Counted from the first letter of the stretch, positions 1 through 7,091 are shown. The stretch is 18,480 nt of DNA from Galactobacter sp. (GCF_022712295.1 NZ_JALAGT010000050.1:1-18480), one strand, 5' to 3'. Numbers and translations: made by a program. Notes: generated by a model not told the origin, from the sequence alone.

Positions 1-522
1 CCCGGCGCCCGCCTCGATCCCCCGCTGCTGCTGGCACTCGATGAGATCGGGAACCTCGCCCCGCTGCCGTCGCTGCCGACACTGATGGCCGAAGGAGGCG
101 GCACCGGCATCACCACCCTCCCGGTGCTGCAGTCCTTGGCGCAGGCACGGCAGAAGTGGTCAGAGAACCAAGCCGGCGCGATCTGGGACGCCGCCATCGT
201 GAAGATCATCCTCGGCGGAGCCTCCAACTCCCGCGACCTCCAAGACCTCTCCACGCTGATCGGGGAACGCGACGAGGTCACCGACTCGATCACCCTCGGC
301 GACCACGGCACCCGCTCGAACCAGCGCTCCATCCGCCGCGTCCCGATCCTGCCCCCTGACCGGGTCCGGACGCTGCCGTTCGGCACCGGCGTCGTCCTGC
401 TGCGCAGCGCACCGCCGATCATCACCGACCTGCGCGCCTGGCCCACACGCTCCGACGCCAATCAACTGAGCCGGGACCGCGGCGAGCTCGAACTACTCCT
501 GGAGCGCCCGCCCCGGCAGTGA
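1..522 (+). CDS. TraG/TraD (VirD4-like) coupling protein, C-terminal fragment
   Basis: This is the 3' end of a gene that starts before the window; 173 residues are visible, open from the first base. A hydrophobic run ending in Asp-Glu (LLLALDEIGN, residues 9-18) is a Walker B motif. It is followed by PLPSLPTLMAEGGGTGITT and a VLQSLAQAR segment, the pattern seen in the C-terminal (TraM-recognition, TraG-D_C) part of actinobacterial conjugative ATPases. Proteins of this family couple the DNA relaxosome to a type IV secretion channel at the membrane. The Walker A motif and membrane segments would lie upstream and are not seen. The gene is followed after 85 bp by an SSB-like gene, which fits a conjugative-element module. 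Family assignment is firm; whether the whole protein is intact cannot be judged here. Confidence 0.9.
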   Translation, partial: PGARLDPPLLLALDEIGNLAPLPSLPTLMAEGGGTGITTLPVLQSLAQARQKWSENQAGAIWDAAIVKIILGGASNSRDLQDLSTLIGERDEVTDSITLGDHGTRSNQRSIRRVPILPPDRVRTLPFGTGVVLLRSAPPIITDLRAWPTRSDANQLSRDRGELELLLERPPRQ

Positions 523-607
523 ACCCGGCCTGCTGGGTGCGGATGTGCACCTGCCTGACACCAGCCATCCCGGTCCGGGGTGGCGTATCAGGAAGGGAGA
601 AAGTCCG

Positions 608-1111
608 ATGGCTATCCGCACCCAGCAGTCCCTGTCGGGATTCATCGCCACCGACCCGCAGCTGACCTACACCGAGCGCGGCGAGGCCCGCTTCTACGCC
701 CGCTTCGGACAGGAGAACTACCGGCGCGAGGAGAACGGCGAGTTCACCAAGCTCGAACCCTCCTTCGGGAACCTCGTGCTGTATCGGGCGACCGCCGAAC
801 GCGCGCACGAGCGATTCACCAAGGGCGATCAGTTCGTCGCCGAGGGCTACACCCACGACTACTCCTACGAGCGCGAGGGCCAGCAGATCGAGGGCGAGGA
901 GTTCGTCGCCAAGAAGATTGGCCACGACACCGCCCGCACCCGTTACGACGTCGACCGCACACCCCGCCACCAGGCGCAGACCGTCGAGCGAGATAGCCCC
1001 GCCCGGGAACAGAGTCGAGAGCAGAGCCGGGAACAGGTTCGGCCGTTCGATCCGCCGCAACAGCCCCAGCAAGCACGACAGACCGCAGCCGCGCCGGTCC
1101 TCGGACAGTAA
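608..1111 (+). CDS. Single-stranded DNA-binding protein of the mobile element
   Basis: The protein has 167 residues. The chosen ATG has a purine-rich ribosome site (AAGGGAGAAAG) just upstream; an in-frame start further upstream (545) lacks one. Residues 1-105 resemble an OB-fold SSB as found in actinobacterial integrative elements: an N-terminal beta segment (LSGFIATDPQLTYTERG), then aromatic-rich strands and a VLYRATAERAHERFTKGDQFVAEG stretch matching the SSB pattern of a variable partner position followed by a strand about gaining a new function. The tail (106-167) is polar, rich in Arg/Glu/Gln, with a REQS repeat at about 133-143. It lacks the acidic DDDIPF tip typical of chromosomal SSB, so partner recruitment may differ. 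Its likely job is to protect transferred single strands. It sits between the coupling protein and DUF4913 genes on the same strand. Confidence 0.82.
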   Translation: MAIRTQQSLSGFIATDPQLTYTERGEARFYARFGQENYRREENGEFTKLEPSFGNLVLYRATAERAHERFTKGDQFVAEGYTHDYSYEREGQQIEGEEFVAKKIGHDTARTRYDVDRTPRHQAQTVERDSPAREQSREQSREQVRPFDPPQQPQQARQTAAAPVLGQ

Positions 1112-1127
1112 GCGAAGGGCGACGATC

Positions 1128-1772
1128 ATGAACGAGCAGACACCCGTGCCCGGTGCGCCCGACGGCATCGATCCAGACGAGGCCGACCTCGACGACTATG
1201 ACCAGTTCGACGAGTTCGATGGAGACGACCTCGGCCCGTCGCAGGACGAGGTGCCTGGGGAGCCGCCGCATCCGGTGAACTGGAACCTGCTCTCGGCGCA
1301 CGATCTGGAGCAGGAATGGCTGGAGCTGAACCGGTGGGTCGACTGGCTCCGCCACACCTACGGCCTCCCCGCCTCGGTGATCCCGCCGTTCTGGCACCAC
1401 CACCCTGAGCTCCTCTGGGAGCTGTCCGCGCTCCACCTGCACTGGCTGTGCGCCTACGACCCCGACCAGAACGGCTCCGCACCGCTCGGGTGGCATCGCG
1501 ACTTTGCCGACACCCGAGCCCGACTCAGGGACTGGGTCGCCGCCTCCGGCACCCGCCTCGACCGTGACCGGCCCACCCGCCAGACCACATGGCCCGGGGA
1601 AGAGCCCGCCGCTCCGGTCGAGGACGTGGTCATCGCGGATCGGGATGCGGAGTTCGTCGACTTCGTCCGCGACCAGGTCCGCCAACGCCAAGAAGCCGAG
1701 GACGCCTTCTACGCCACCCTCGATGAAGCTACCGGCGAATTCCAGAACCGGCAGGGTCGGCAGGAGCGGTGA
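1128..1772 (+). CDS. DUF4913 domain protein
   Basis: The protein has 214 residues. The start is the ATG preceded by GAAGGG at a 9-base spacing; the same frame is open further upstream but overlaps the SSB gene. The N-terminus (11-45) is very acidic, rich in Asp and Glu. Residues about 50-145 carry a Trp/His-rich block (NWNLLSAHDLEQEW, WVDWLRHTYGLP, IPPFWHHHPELLWELSALHLHWL, then GWHRDFADTRARLRDW) that I recognise as the DUF4913 pattern. This family is common in actinobacterial integrative conjugative elements and plasmids, beside relaxase, SSB and coupling protein genes. Its biochemical role is not known to me. It has no signal peptide or membrane segment and is probably cytoplasmic. The gene lies 16 bp after the SSB gene and is probably co-transcribed with the small gene that follows. 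Confidence 0.78.
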   Translation: MNEQTPVPGAPDGIDPDEADLDDYDQFDEFDGDDLGPSQDEVPGEPPHPVNWNLLSAHDLEQEWLELNRWVDWLRHTYGLPASVIPPFWHHHPELLWELSALHLHWLCAYDPDQNGSAPLGWHRDFADTRARLRDWVAASGTRLDRDRPTRQTTWPGEEPAAPVEDVVIADRDAEFVDFVRDQVRQRQEAEDAFYATLDEATGEFQNRQGRQER

Positions 1773-1777
1773 TCCTG

Positions 1778-1978
1778 GTGGCACGGACCTACCAGCGGAA
1801 GACGGATCGGCCGGCAGCTGACCGGCCGGTCCGTGTCCGCTACGAGCGGCGCGAGCAGATCGACGCAGAGAAGATCGCCGAGGTCCTCATCCGCATCGCC
1901 CTCCGCTCCGCCAGCGACACCACCCCGACCGGCGAGGCTGGCGCCTACCTTCGTGACCTGCTCACGACGAGCCGGTAG
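1778..1978 (+). CDS. Small hypothetical protein of the mobile element
   Basis: A 66-residue, very basic then helical protein (MARTYQRKTDRPAADRP..., then an EKIAEVLIRIALRSA helix and a GEAGAYLRDLL end). I do not recognise a family. The GTG at 1778 is preferred because GGAG (1763-1766) sits at a workable distance. An alternative GTG at 1769 would overlap the DUF4913 stop by 4 bases and give 69 residues, but leaves only 2 bases after GGAG. Position and tight coupling to DUF4913 suggest it belongs to the same element operon. The charged N-terminus and single amphipathic helix would suit a small DNA-binding or accessory protein, but that is inference only. Confidence 0.6.
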   Translation: MARTYQRKTDRPAADRPVRVRYERREQIDAEKIAEVLIRIALRSASDTTPTGEAGAYLRDLLTTSR

Positions 1979-1986
1979 GATCGGTC

Positions 1987-2031
1987 GTGTTCCACGACGA
2001 GACATCGGCGTCGCTGGCACCCGACTTCTAA
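1987..2031 (+). CDS. Possible 14-residue leader peptide before the recombinase
   Basis: GTG at 1987 is preceded by AGGA (1977-1980) with 6 bases of spacing, and opens a 15-codon frame MFHDETSASLAPDF ending in TAA at 2029-2031. The stop codon abuts the stem of the terminator-like hairpin at 2031-2050. This order (ribosome site, mini-ORF, hairpin, U-rich tract, main gene) is what translation-controlled attenuators look like. No run of regulatory codons is visible, so it may be chance. Confidence 0.3.
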   Translation: MFHDETSASLAPDF

Positions 2032-2050
2032 ACCCCTCGCGGGGTGTTCT
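2031..2050 (+). terminator. Intrinsic terminator after the element operon
   Basis: ACCCC and GGGGT pair around a TCGC loop, followed by GTTCTTT. The short GC stem with a T-containing tail lies between the small ORF and the recombinase, so it would end or attenuate transcription coming from the SSB-DUF4913 operon. Confidence 0.6.
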
Positions 2051-2091
2051 TTCCGCTTCCTGACGTGACCGCCATCCCGGCGCCTCGAGTC

Positions 2092-2121
2092 GCCCAACCA
2101 CGGGTTGGGCCCTTCGAAAGG
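2092..2121 (+). promoter_or_regulatory. Hairpin pair at the recombinase ribosome-binding site
   Basis: An 8-bp perfect inverted repeat (GCCCAACC, loop ACG, GGTTGGGC; 2092-2110) is followed without a gap by a small CCTT-CGA-AAGG hairpin (2111-2121) whose 3' arm is part of the recombinase ribosome site (GAAAGGCGG). It may be an operator for autoregulation or an RNA structure limiting translation. The palindrome is seen directly; its function is inferred. Confidence 0.4.
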
Positions 2122-2131
2122 CGGTCACATC

Positions 2132-4021
2132 ATGACGCTCATCGACCTCCCCGGCGGCATCGACCTCGCCGCCCTGCGATCCCTCGCCACCGGCAACAGC
2201 CACAACAGCATCGCAACTCCTGCCGAGGCGGCGGAGGGGCTGGTGCCGGCGGTCTCCTACCTCCGGGTCTCCACCAAGGACCAGGCCACCCGGTTCGGAC
2301 AAGAAGAAGGCCTGTCCATCCCCGCGCAGCGTGAAGCCGCGGCCCGGAAGGCCGAACAGCTCGGCGCGGTCATCGTCAAGGAGTTCATCGAACCCGGCGA
2401 GTCCGCGAAGACCGCTCGCCGCCGCGCGCTGCAGGAGATGCTGGAGTACGTCGCAGCAAACCCGGTCCGGTACTGCATCATCAACAAGGTCGACCGGCTC
2501 GCCCGGAACCGCCTCGATGACGCGATCATCCACGCCACCCTCCGCGGCGCGAACATCCAGCTCGTCTCGGTCGCGGAGAACATCGACGAGACCCCGTCCG
2601 GGATGCTGATGCACGGCATCCTCGCCTCGATGGCCGAGTTCTACTCCCTCAACCTCGCCCAAGAAGTCGTCAAGGGCATGACACAGAAAGCCACCATCGG
2701 CGGCACCCCCACCAAAGCCCCGATCGGATACCTCAACGTCCGCTCCACCGACGCGAAGGGCCGCGAGGTCCGCGACATCAAAGTCGACCCTGAGCGAGCA
2801 GACCTGGTGCGGTTCGCGTTCACCGCCTACGCCACCGGCGACTGGTCCCTGTCCTCCCTCGCCCGCGAGCTCGAGACCCGCGGGCTGACCACCCGGCCGA
2901 CGCCGTCGCAACCCTCGAAGCCCGTCACGACGACCGGGTTGCACAAGATCCTCACCAACCCCTACTACCAGGGCACGGTCACGTTCCGCGGCGTCACCTA
3001 CGACGGCGCCCACGAACCACTCGTCGACCCGGAGACGTGGCTGCGGGTGCAGACCGAGCTCGACGCGAAGAACGCCAAAGGCGAACGCCCGCAGAAGTAC
3101 GACCACTACCTCAAGGGCAGCCTCTACTGCTCCTGCGGCGCCAAGCTCATGATCGAACGACCCCGCGACAAGCACGGCGACCGGTACGAGTACTTCACCT
3201 GCACCGGCAGGCGCCGCAAGCGCACCACCTGCACCCGCTCCGCGATCCTCGCCGACCGCATCGAGCAACAGATCGAAACCACCTACAACACCAACGCACT
3301 CACCCCGGAAGAAGCCGACCGCGTGCGGGCCGTGTTGAACCAGGTGTTCGACCAGCTCGAAGCCTCAAGCGACGACGAACGCAAACTCCTCCAGACCCAG
3401 CGGGACAAGCTCGACGCCGAACGTCTCAAGCTCGTCCAGGCCCACTACGCCGACGCGATCCCCCTCGACCTCCTCAAGAGCGAACAGGACCGCATCCGCA
3501 CCAGCCTCGACGCGATCACTAACCGGCTCGACAGCCTCACCGACACCTACGCGGCCGCACGCGCCGGGCTCGATCAGATCGCCGACATCCTCACCGACCT
3601 CGGCGACCTCTACGCCAAGGCCGAGCCCGCTGAACGCCGCATGCTCAACCGAGCCCTGTTCACCAAGATCATCATCGACGAAGACGAACACGTCAGCTAC
3701 ACGCCCGACGAGCCCGTCGCCAGCGTCCTCGCCCACACCGGCACCGCCGTGACCAGCGACATCCACACAAAAACGAACCTGCCCCGTCACCAGACGGGGC
3801 AGGTTTCGATCTTCTCAACTTACGTGGAGGTAAGGGGATTCGAACCCCTGACCTTCTGCATGCCATGCAGACGCGCTACCAACTGCGCCATACCCCCAGA
3901 TCGAGGCGGCTTCCACACCGGAAATTCGGCGTTTCGACCGAGAAAAGACTCTACAGTACTGCCGAGCCACACTCCAAATCGGTCAGCACCTACACCTCGC
4001 CGGGCCACGTATACGCCCTAG
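2132..4021 (+). CDS. Large serine recombinase (integrase), read through into host tRNA region
   Basis: The start is the ATG at 2132, 8 bases after GAAAGGCGG; the frame gives 629 residues. Residues about 39-185 form a resolvase catalytic domain with nucleophile Ser47 in YLRVSTKDQ and the DRLARN arginines (122, 125). Residues 197-310 form the Recombinase domain (APIGYLNVR..., NPYYQGTVTFRG). A zinc ribbon follows with Cys333, Cys335, Cys357 and Cys367, then a coiled coil at about 375-485. The family normally ends soon after a block like RRMLNRALFTKIIIDEDEH (502-520). Here the frame continues about 90 residues: 546-559 are the antisense of an intrinsic terminator and 565-589 the antisense of tRNA-Ala (the familiar VEVRGFEPLTF artefact). 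The true C-terminus is probably near 540, the rest coming from host DNA at the attachment junction. The enzyme should integrate and excise the element, perhaps with a directionality factor outside the window. Confidence 0.92.
   Translation: MTLIDLPGGIDLAALRSLATGNSHNSIATPAEAAEGLVPAVSYLRVSTKDQATRFGQEEGLSIPAQREAAARKAEQLGAVIVKEFIEPGESAKTARRRALQEMLEYVAANPVRYCIINKVDRLARNRLDDAIIHATLRGANIQLVSVAENIDETPSGMLMHGILASMAEFYSLNLAQEVVKGMTQKATIGGTPTKAPIGYLNVRSTDAKGREVRDIKVDPERADLVRFAFTAYATGDWSLSSLARELETRGLTTRPTPSQPSKPVTTTGLHKILTNPYYQGTVTFRGVTYDGAHEPLVDPETWLRVQTELDAKNAKGERPQKYDHYLKGSLYCSCGAKLMIERPRDKHGDRYEYFTCTGRRRKRTTCTRSAILADRIEQQIETTYNTNALTPEEADRVRAVLNQVFDQLEASSDDERKLLQTQRDKLDAERLKLVQAHYADAIPLDLLKSEQDRIRTSLDAITNRLDSLTDTYAAARAGLDQIADILTDLGDLYAKAEPAERRMLNRALFTKIIIDEDEHVSYTPDEPVASVLAHTGTAVTSDIHTKTNLPRHQTGQVSIFSTYVEVRGFEPLTFCMPCRRATNCAIPPDRGGFHTGNSAFRPRKDSTVLPSHTPNRSAPTPRRATYTP
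3769..3805 (-). terminator. Intrinsic terminator of the tRNA-Ala gene
   Basis: A 13-bp perfect stem (AACCTGCCCCGTC / GACGGGGCAGGTT, 4-base loop) is followed on the - strand by CG and five T. It lies 20 bp beyond the tRNA 3' end in the right orientation. It sits inside the recombinase reading frame, which argues that this stretch is original chromosome rather than element. Confidence 0.8.
3825..3897 (-). tRNA. tRNA-Ala (anticodon GGC)
   Basis: A 73-nt cloverleaf can be folded by eye on the - strand. The acceptor stem GGGGGTA pairs with TACCTCC and includes the G3-U70 wobble pair that identifies alanine tRNAs. The D arm has GCGC-AGTTGGTA-GCGC, the anticodon stem TCTGC/GCAGA encloses ATGGCAT (anticodon GGC), and the T arm is AGGGG-TTCGAAT-CCCCT. 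The discriminator is A73 and CCA is not encoded. It is transcribed toward the recombinase and lies antisense within that frame. It is a plausible attachment landmark for the element. Confidence 0.95.
3948..3977 (-). promoter_or_regulatory. Promoter of tRNA-Ala
   Basis: On the - strand TTGGAG (3977-3972) and TAGAGT (3953-3948) are 18 bases apart, a good match to a housekeeping sigma promoter. Transcription would begin near 3940, giving a leader of about 40 nt before the tRNA 5' end at 3897. Confidence 0.55.
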
Positions 4022-4064
4022 ACTGGCGACATCGCCGCATCACCCCAGCTTTGAGGACAAATCC

Positions 4065-5525
4065 ATGACCACCCCCGGGGACGACCTGGAGCCCGCGCAG
4101 GAGAACCGAGCAGAGGACGCAGCAAACCCGACCACGGGTCAGGTCCCCGTCCCGGATGACGCGAAGTCCTTCTCTGCCAGGTCCGTCCAAGGGCAGCAGA
4201 CGGACCCCACGGCTCCGACGTCTGCGCCGAACGCCCAGGATCATGCGGCCGGCGTCCCTGACGCGACGCCCCCGGACGACGAACCCGCAGGAGCCAGTAC
4301 TGAGCCCGCAGTCACCCGCCAGCCCGGAGTGACCCGACTCAACGGCAACGTACCGGATCCGGAGATCACCGCCTCAGCCGGCGAGAAACGGTTGGAGGAG
4401 GAGAAGAAGACCAAGTACGCGATGCCGCGCTTCGTGTCCGTGACCCTTGGGGTGGCGGCCACGGTGGTGGTGCTCTATCTGATCACGGACTTGAGCGCCA
4501 TCATCGCCCCCTTCTTCCTTGGCCTGAATCTCATGATCGCGGTGCACCCCATCCACAGGTTGCTGGCCCGCGTCATGCCTCGCTTCGTCGCAGCCATCAT
4601 CTCCCTGATTGCGGTGCTGGTGATCCTGATCGGATTCATCTGGGGGTGTATCTGGGCCCTCCTGGAGCTCATCAAGGCCTTGCCGCAGTACAACCAGGAG
4701 TTCACCGCGCTCTGGTTCCAGATCGTGGACCTCGCAAGCACGCTGGGACTCGACGTGCAGTGGGTCAACAACGCCTTGGGTTCCATCAACCCGAGCGACG
4801 TCATGTCCTTGGTCGGCCCGGTGCTCTCGAACCTTACTTCCATCATCTCTTTGCTCACCACACTGGTGATGGCCACCTTCTTCATGGCCATGGACACGCC
4901 TTCCATGAGTTCTCGCATGAAGATTTTGCGTGTGGTGCAGCCACGTGCGCTGGCCGTGGTCATGGACTTCTCCACCGGTGTGCGCCGCTACTGGGTGGTC
5001 GCCACGCTCTTCGGCCTGGTCGTTGCCCTGTTGGATGTCGCGGCGCTGTCCATCATCGGTGTCCCGTTGATCTGGGTGTGGGGCGTACTGGCGTTCGTCA
5101 CCAACTACATCCCGAACATCGGCTTCGTGGTGGGCCTGGTTCCGCCCGCGCTGTTGGCCCTGTTGGACGGTGGATGGCAACCCGCAGTGGTCGTTGTGGT
5201 GGTTTACTGCCTGCTCAACTTCGTGATTCAGGTTCTCATCCAGCCCAAGATCACGGGTGAGTCCGTGGGCGTCACCGGGACCATCTCGTTCCTGTCCCTG
5301 CTCTTCTGGGTGATCTTCCTCGGCCCGCTCGGTGCGCTCCTGGCGCTTCCCGCCACGCTGTTGGTGAAGGCGCTCCTCGTTGACGCCGACCCAAAGGCCC
5401 GTTGGCTGAACGTGTTCATCGCGTCCAGTCCGGACACCGCACTGCCGGCTGACGAGCAACCCGAACCGCGCTCGGCCCGCAAACGCCGTCGGGCGCAGGA
5501 GCGGTCCGCGCTCTACGGCGGCTAG
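4065..5525 (+). CDS. AI-2E family transporter-like membrane protein
   Basis: The protein has 486 residues; its ATG follows TTGAGGA at good spacing. Residues 1-115 are a long hydrophilic, Pro/Ala/Asp/Glu-rich cytoplasmic tail without recognisable domains. From about 120 to 460 there are roughly eight hydrophobic segments in the AI-2E transporter (PF01594) layout: a pair near 123-160, one near 174-200, a soluble loop with an amphipathic LVGPVLSNLTS region, then the conserved block around FVTNYIPNIGFVVGLVPPALLALLDGG, and QPKITGESVGV with the final pair LSLLFWVIFLGPLGALLALPATLLVKALL. The C-terminus is basic (RKRRRAQER). Family members are membrane permeases; only a few are tied to AI-2 export, others to Na+/H+ exchange, so the substrate is unknown. 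It stands alone, divergent from tRNA-Ala and convergent with a TetR gene. Confidence 0.88.
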   Translation: MTTPGDDLEPAQENRAEDAANPTTGQVPVPDDAKSFSARSVQGQQTDPTAPTSAPNAQDHAAGVPDATPPDDEPAGASTEPAVTRQPGVTRLNGNVPDPEITASAGEKRLEEEKKTKYAMPRFVSVTLGVAATVVVLYLITDLSAIIAPFFLGLNLMIAVHPIHRLLARVMPRFVAAIISLIAVLVILIGFIWGCIWALLELIKALPQYNQEFTALWFQIVDLASTLGLDVQWVNNALGSINPSDVMSLVGPVLSNLTSIISLLTTLVMATFFMAMDTPSMSSRMKILRVVQPRALAVVMDFSTGVRRYWVVATLFGLVVALLDVAALSIIGVPLIWVWGVLAFVTNYIPNIGFVVGLVPPALLALLDGGWQPAVVVVVVYCLLNFVIQVLIQPKITGESVGVTGTISFLSLLFWVIFLGPLGALLALPATLLVKALLVDADPKARWLNVFIASSPDTALPADEQPEPRSARKRRRAQERSALYGG

Positions 5526-5548
5526 TCAAAAGATTTCACGCACGATCC

Positions 5549-5609
5549 CCTGAGGCTTTCCGTCGCCGCCACATGCTTTATCCGTGGTGCACCGACGGAA
5601 AGCCTCAGG
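5549..5609. terminator. Long palindrome at convergent junction, copy 1
   Basis: Perfect 17-bp arms (CCTGAGGCTTTCCGTCG and its reverse complement) flank a 27-nt centre. It sits between the stop codons of the convergent AI-2E and TetR genes and would fold in RNA from either strand, so a bidirectional terminator is likely. The - strand exit reaches a CTTTT tract about 20 bases on. Its arms share the core AGGCTTTCCGTC with the palindrome at 7017-7083. Confidence 0.7.
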
Positions 5610-5677
5610 AGGGCCAGGTAGTGAGGTGCCGGGACCAGGAAGGACCAGCTGCGGGCGTTGACGGCAAGCCCAAAGGG

Positions 5678-6334
5678 TCAGGCTGCGGGAGCCCCCGGAA
5701 GCCGCGAGAGCCCCTCGACGATGGCCGTGATTCCGACGTCAAAGGCCGCCGCAGCCGTGTTGGTCCGGACGTGTTCGGGCGACATCGCAAGTGCCAACGT
5801 GCTGAGCTCCCCACTGATCTCACCGCTGTGCAACCCGAGTTCGGGGCCGGTCAGATCCTGCACCGAGCCGATCACCAGGGATTCGACGGAGCGCAGCACG
5901 GCCACCGCCTGGGACACCGGCCACCCAGCGGCGACGAGACCGGACGCGACCGCCTCATACATCTTCATGGTGGAAGGATCCTGTGGCGGCGTGGAGGCCA
6001 GCAGCCTTCCCAGATACGGGTGCTCAGCCATCGCTTCGAAGTAGGAGCGGGCCCAGCGTTCCAGGGCCACATTCCAGGGAGCGTCTACGAATCCGTCCGC
6101 GTCGACGTTCTCCACAAGGTGAGCGCGCATCATCTCCACGAGTTCTGCACGATTGGTGACGTGGTTGTACAGCGAGCTGACCTGGCGTCCCACGCGTTTG
6201 GCCAGCATCCGCATGGACAGCAGGTCCTCGTGTCCCTCGTCCACCAGGTCCAGTGCAGCAGCCACCAGCCGCCTACGTGTCAGGGGACGGCTGGGATCGT
6301 CCTCCCAGCGTTCACGATGCGCAGACGTGTTCAC
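5678..6334 (-). CDS. TetR/AcrR family transcriptional regulator
   Basis: The protein has 218 residues and starts at GTG 6334; an AGGA site lies rather far upstream (13 bases) and no closer start keeps the DNA-binding domain whole. The N-terminal helix-turn-helix runs at about 18-63 (TRRRLVAAALDLVDEG..., MRMLAKRVGRQVSSLYNHVTNRAEL), with the SLYNHV recognition-helix pattern of TetR proteins. The remaining helical domain (85-205) resembles the TetR_C_1-type ligand domain (WNVALERWARSYFEAMAEHPYLGRLLA...), as in TetR itself. It would repress from a site in its own upstream region. The neighbour read divergently is a PNPOx-fold protein, so that gene or TetR itself is the likely target. The effector is unknown. 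Confidence 0.88.
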   Translation of the reverse strand: MNTSAHRERWEDDPSRPLTRRRLVAAALDLVDEGHEDLLSMRMLAKRVGRQVSSLYNHVTNRAELVEMMRAHLVENVDADGFVDAPWNVALERWARSYFEAMAEHPYLGRLLASTPPQDPSTMKMYEAVASGLVAAGWPVSQAVAVLRSVESLVIGSVQDLTGPELGLHSGEISGELSTLALAMSPEHVRTNTAAAAFDVGITAIVEGLSRLPGAPAA

Positions 6335-6574
6335 GAAAACTCGTAAGTCCTCTCAGGTTTCAAGCGATCGGTTGGCCAGAAAAGCCGACCCATCGCGGCG
6401 TCGATTCAAGGGAACTTTAGCCCTCACACGTTGCCACACAGTGACACGACAGACTGTATGGCGTCTCGACGCGTCTCATAACGAAAAAATGGAGGCAGTT
6501 CCCGGCTGCTCCAGACATCCGCCACAGCTGCGGGAAGCATCGACGCCCATGTGCGACGGGTGCACAATAGGAAT
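6335..6574. promoter_or_regulatory. Divergent intergenic region between TetR and PNPOx genes
   Basis: A 240-bp region with no supported gene. On the + strand TTGCCA (6431-6436) and TGTATG (6455-6460), 18 bases apart, are a weak promoter candidate for the flavoprotein gene. The region is less GC-rich than the flanking genes, as expected for two divergent promoters. I could not pick out a convincing TetR operator. Confidence 0.35.
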
Positions 6575-7000
6575 ATGACTACTCAGGACCCGATCACGGA
6601 ACTGGCCGCCGACACCTGCTGGGAAAAGTTGGGCACCCAGACTCTGGGCCGCATCGTCACCAACGCGGCCGGCATCATCGACATCTTCCCCATCAACTAT
6701 GTGGTGGACGGTGAGTCCGTGGTCTTCCGTACCGCGGAAGGCAACAAGCTCGTGGAACTCACCCTGAGCGACGAGGTGCTCTTCGAGGTGGACAGCTACA
6801 CGGACACCGATGCATGGTCCGTCATCGTGCGCGGTAGCGCCAAGCAGCTGGACACCGAGGCAGAGATCAACGCCGCCGAGGAGCTGGATCTGGCCCCGTT
6901 CGCTCCCACCGTCAAGCGCAATTTCGTGCGGATCACCGCGAACCAGATCACTGGTCGCGCCTTCCCGCGTGGCGAGGAACCCCCGCAATCGGTGGTCTGA
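6575..7000 (+). CDS. Pyridoxamine 5'-phosphate oxidase-fold flavin-binding protein
   Basis: The protein has 141 residues. ATG 6575 is chosen because the conserved part begins directly after it; AGGA is only 2 bases away, so initiation may be weak, and an in-frame GTG at 6551 is the alternative. The sequence follows the Pyridox_ox_2-like split-barrel pattern: a helix (CWEKLGTQTLGRIVT), a strand pair with IFPINYVVDGESVVFRTAEGNKL at about 43-65, EVLFEVDSYTDTDAWSVIVRGSAKQL, and a C-terminal FVRITANQITGRAF strand. Members bind FMN or F420 and act as small oxidoreductases; the substrate cannot be told. It faces a TetR gene on one side and ends at a strong palindromic terminator shared with a second TetR gene. 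Confidence 0.82.
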   Translation: MTTQDPITELAADTCWEKLGTQTLGRIVTNAAGIIDIFPINYVVDGESVVFRTAEGNKLVELTLSDEVLFEVDSYTDTDAWSVIVRGSAKQLDTEAEINAAEELDLAPFAPTVKRNFVRITANQITGRAFPRGEEPPQSVV

Positions 7001-7016
7001 GTCTTCCGGATTCTCC

Positions 7017-7083
7017 AACCCTAGGGCTTTCCGTCACCGCCCCCTGGATGATCCGGGAGGCGGTGACGGAAAGCCTGAGGGTT
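7017..7083. terminator. Long palindrome at convergent junction, copy 2
   Basis: Arms of 25 nt match at 23 positions (core GGGCTTTCCGTCACCGCC against GGCGGTGACGGAAAGCC), around a 17-nt centre that itself contains GGAT/ATCC pairing. A TTTTCGCTTTT tract follows on the + strand. It lies between the convergent PNPOx and TetR stop codons and is best read as a bidirectional terminator. It shares its stem core with the palindrome at 5549-5609. Confidence 0.78.
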
Positions 7084-7091
7084 TTCGCTTT

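Noticed and set aside
1011..1045. Short direct repeats (GAGCAGAGCCGGGAACAG-like) as a tandem repeat array
   Set aside because: Only two to three imperfect units, explained by REQS repeats in the SSB tail; not a CRISPR or an iteron array.
1709..3268. Long - strand open frame (519 codons) opposite the recombinase
   Set aside because: Shadow of the serine recombinase and DUF4913 genes, with no domain or ribosome site.
3770..4021. The last ~85 residues of the recombinase as a real domain
   Set aside because: They translate the antisense of an intrinsic terminator and a tRNA; the VEVRGFEPLTF motif is a known tRNA-antisense artefact.
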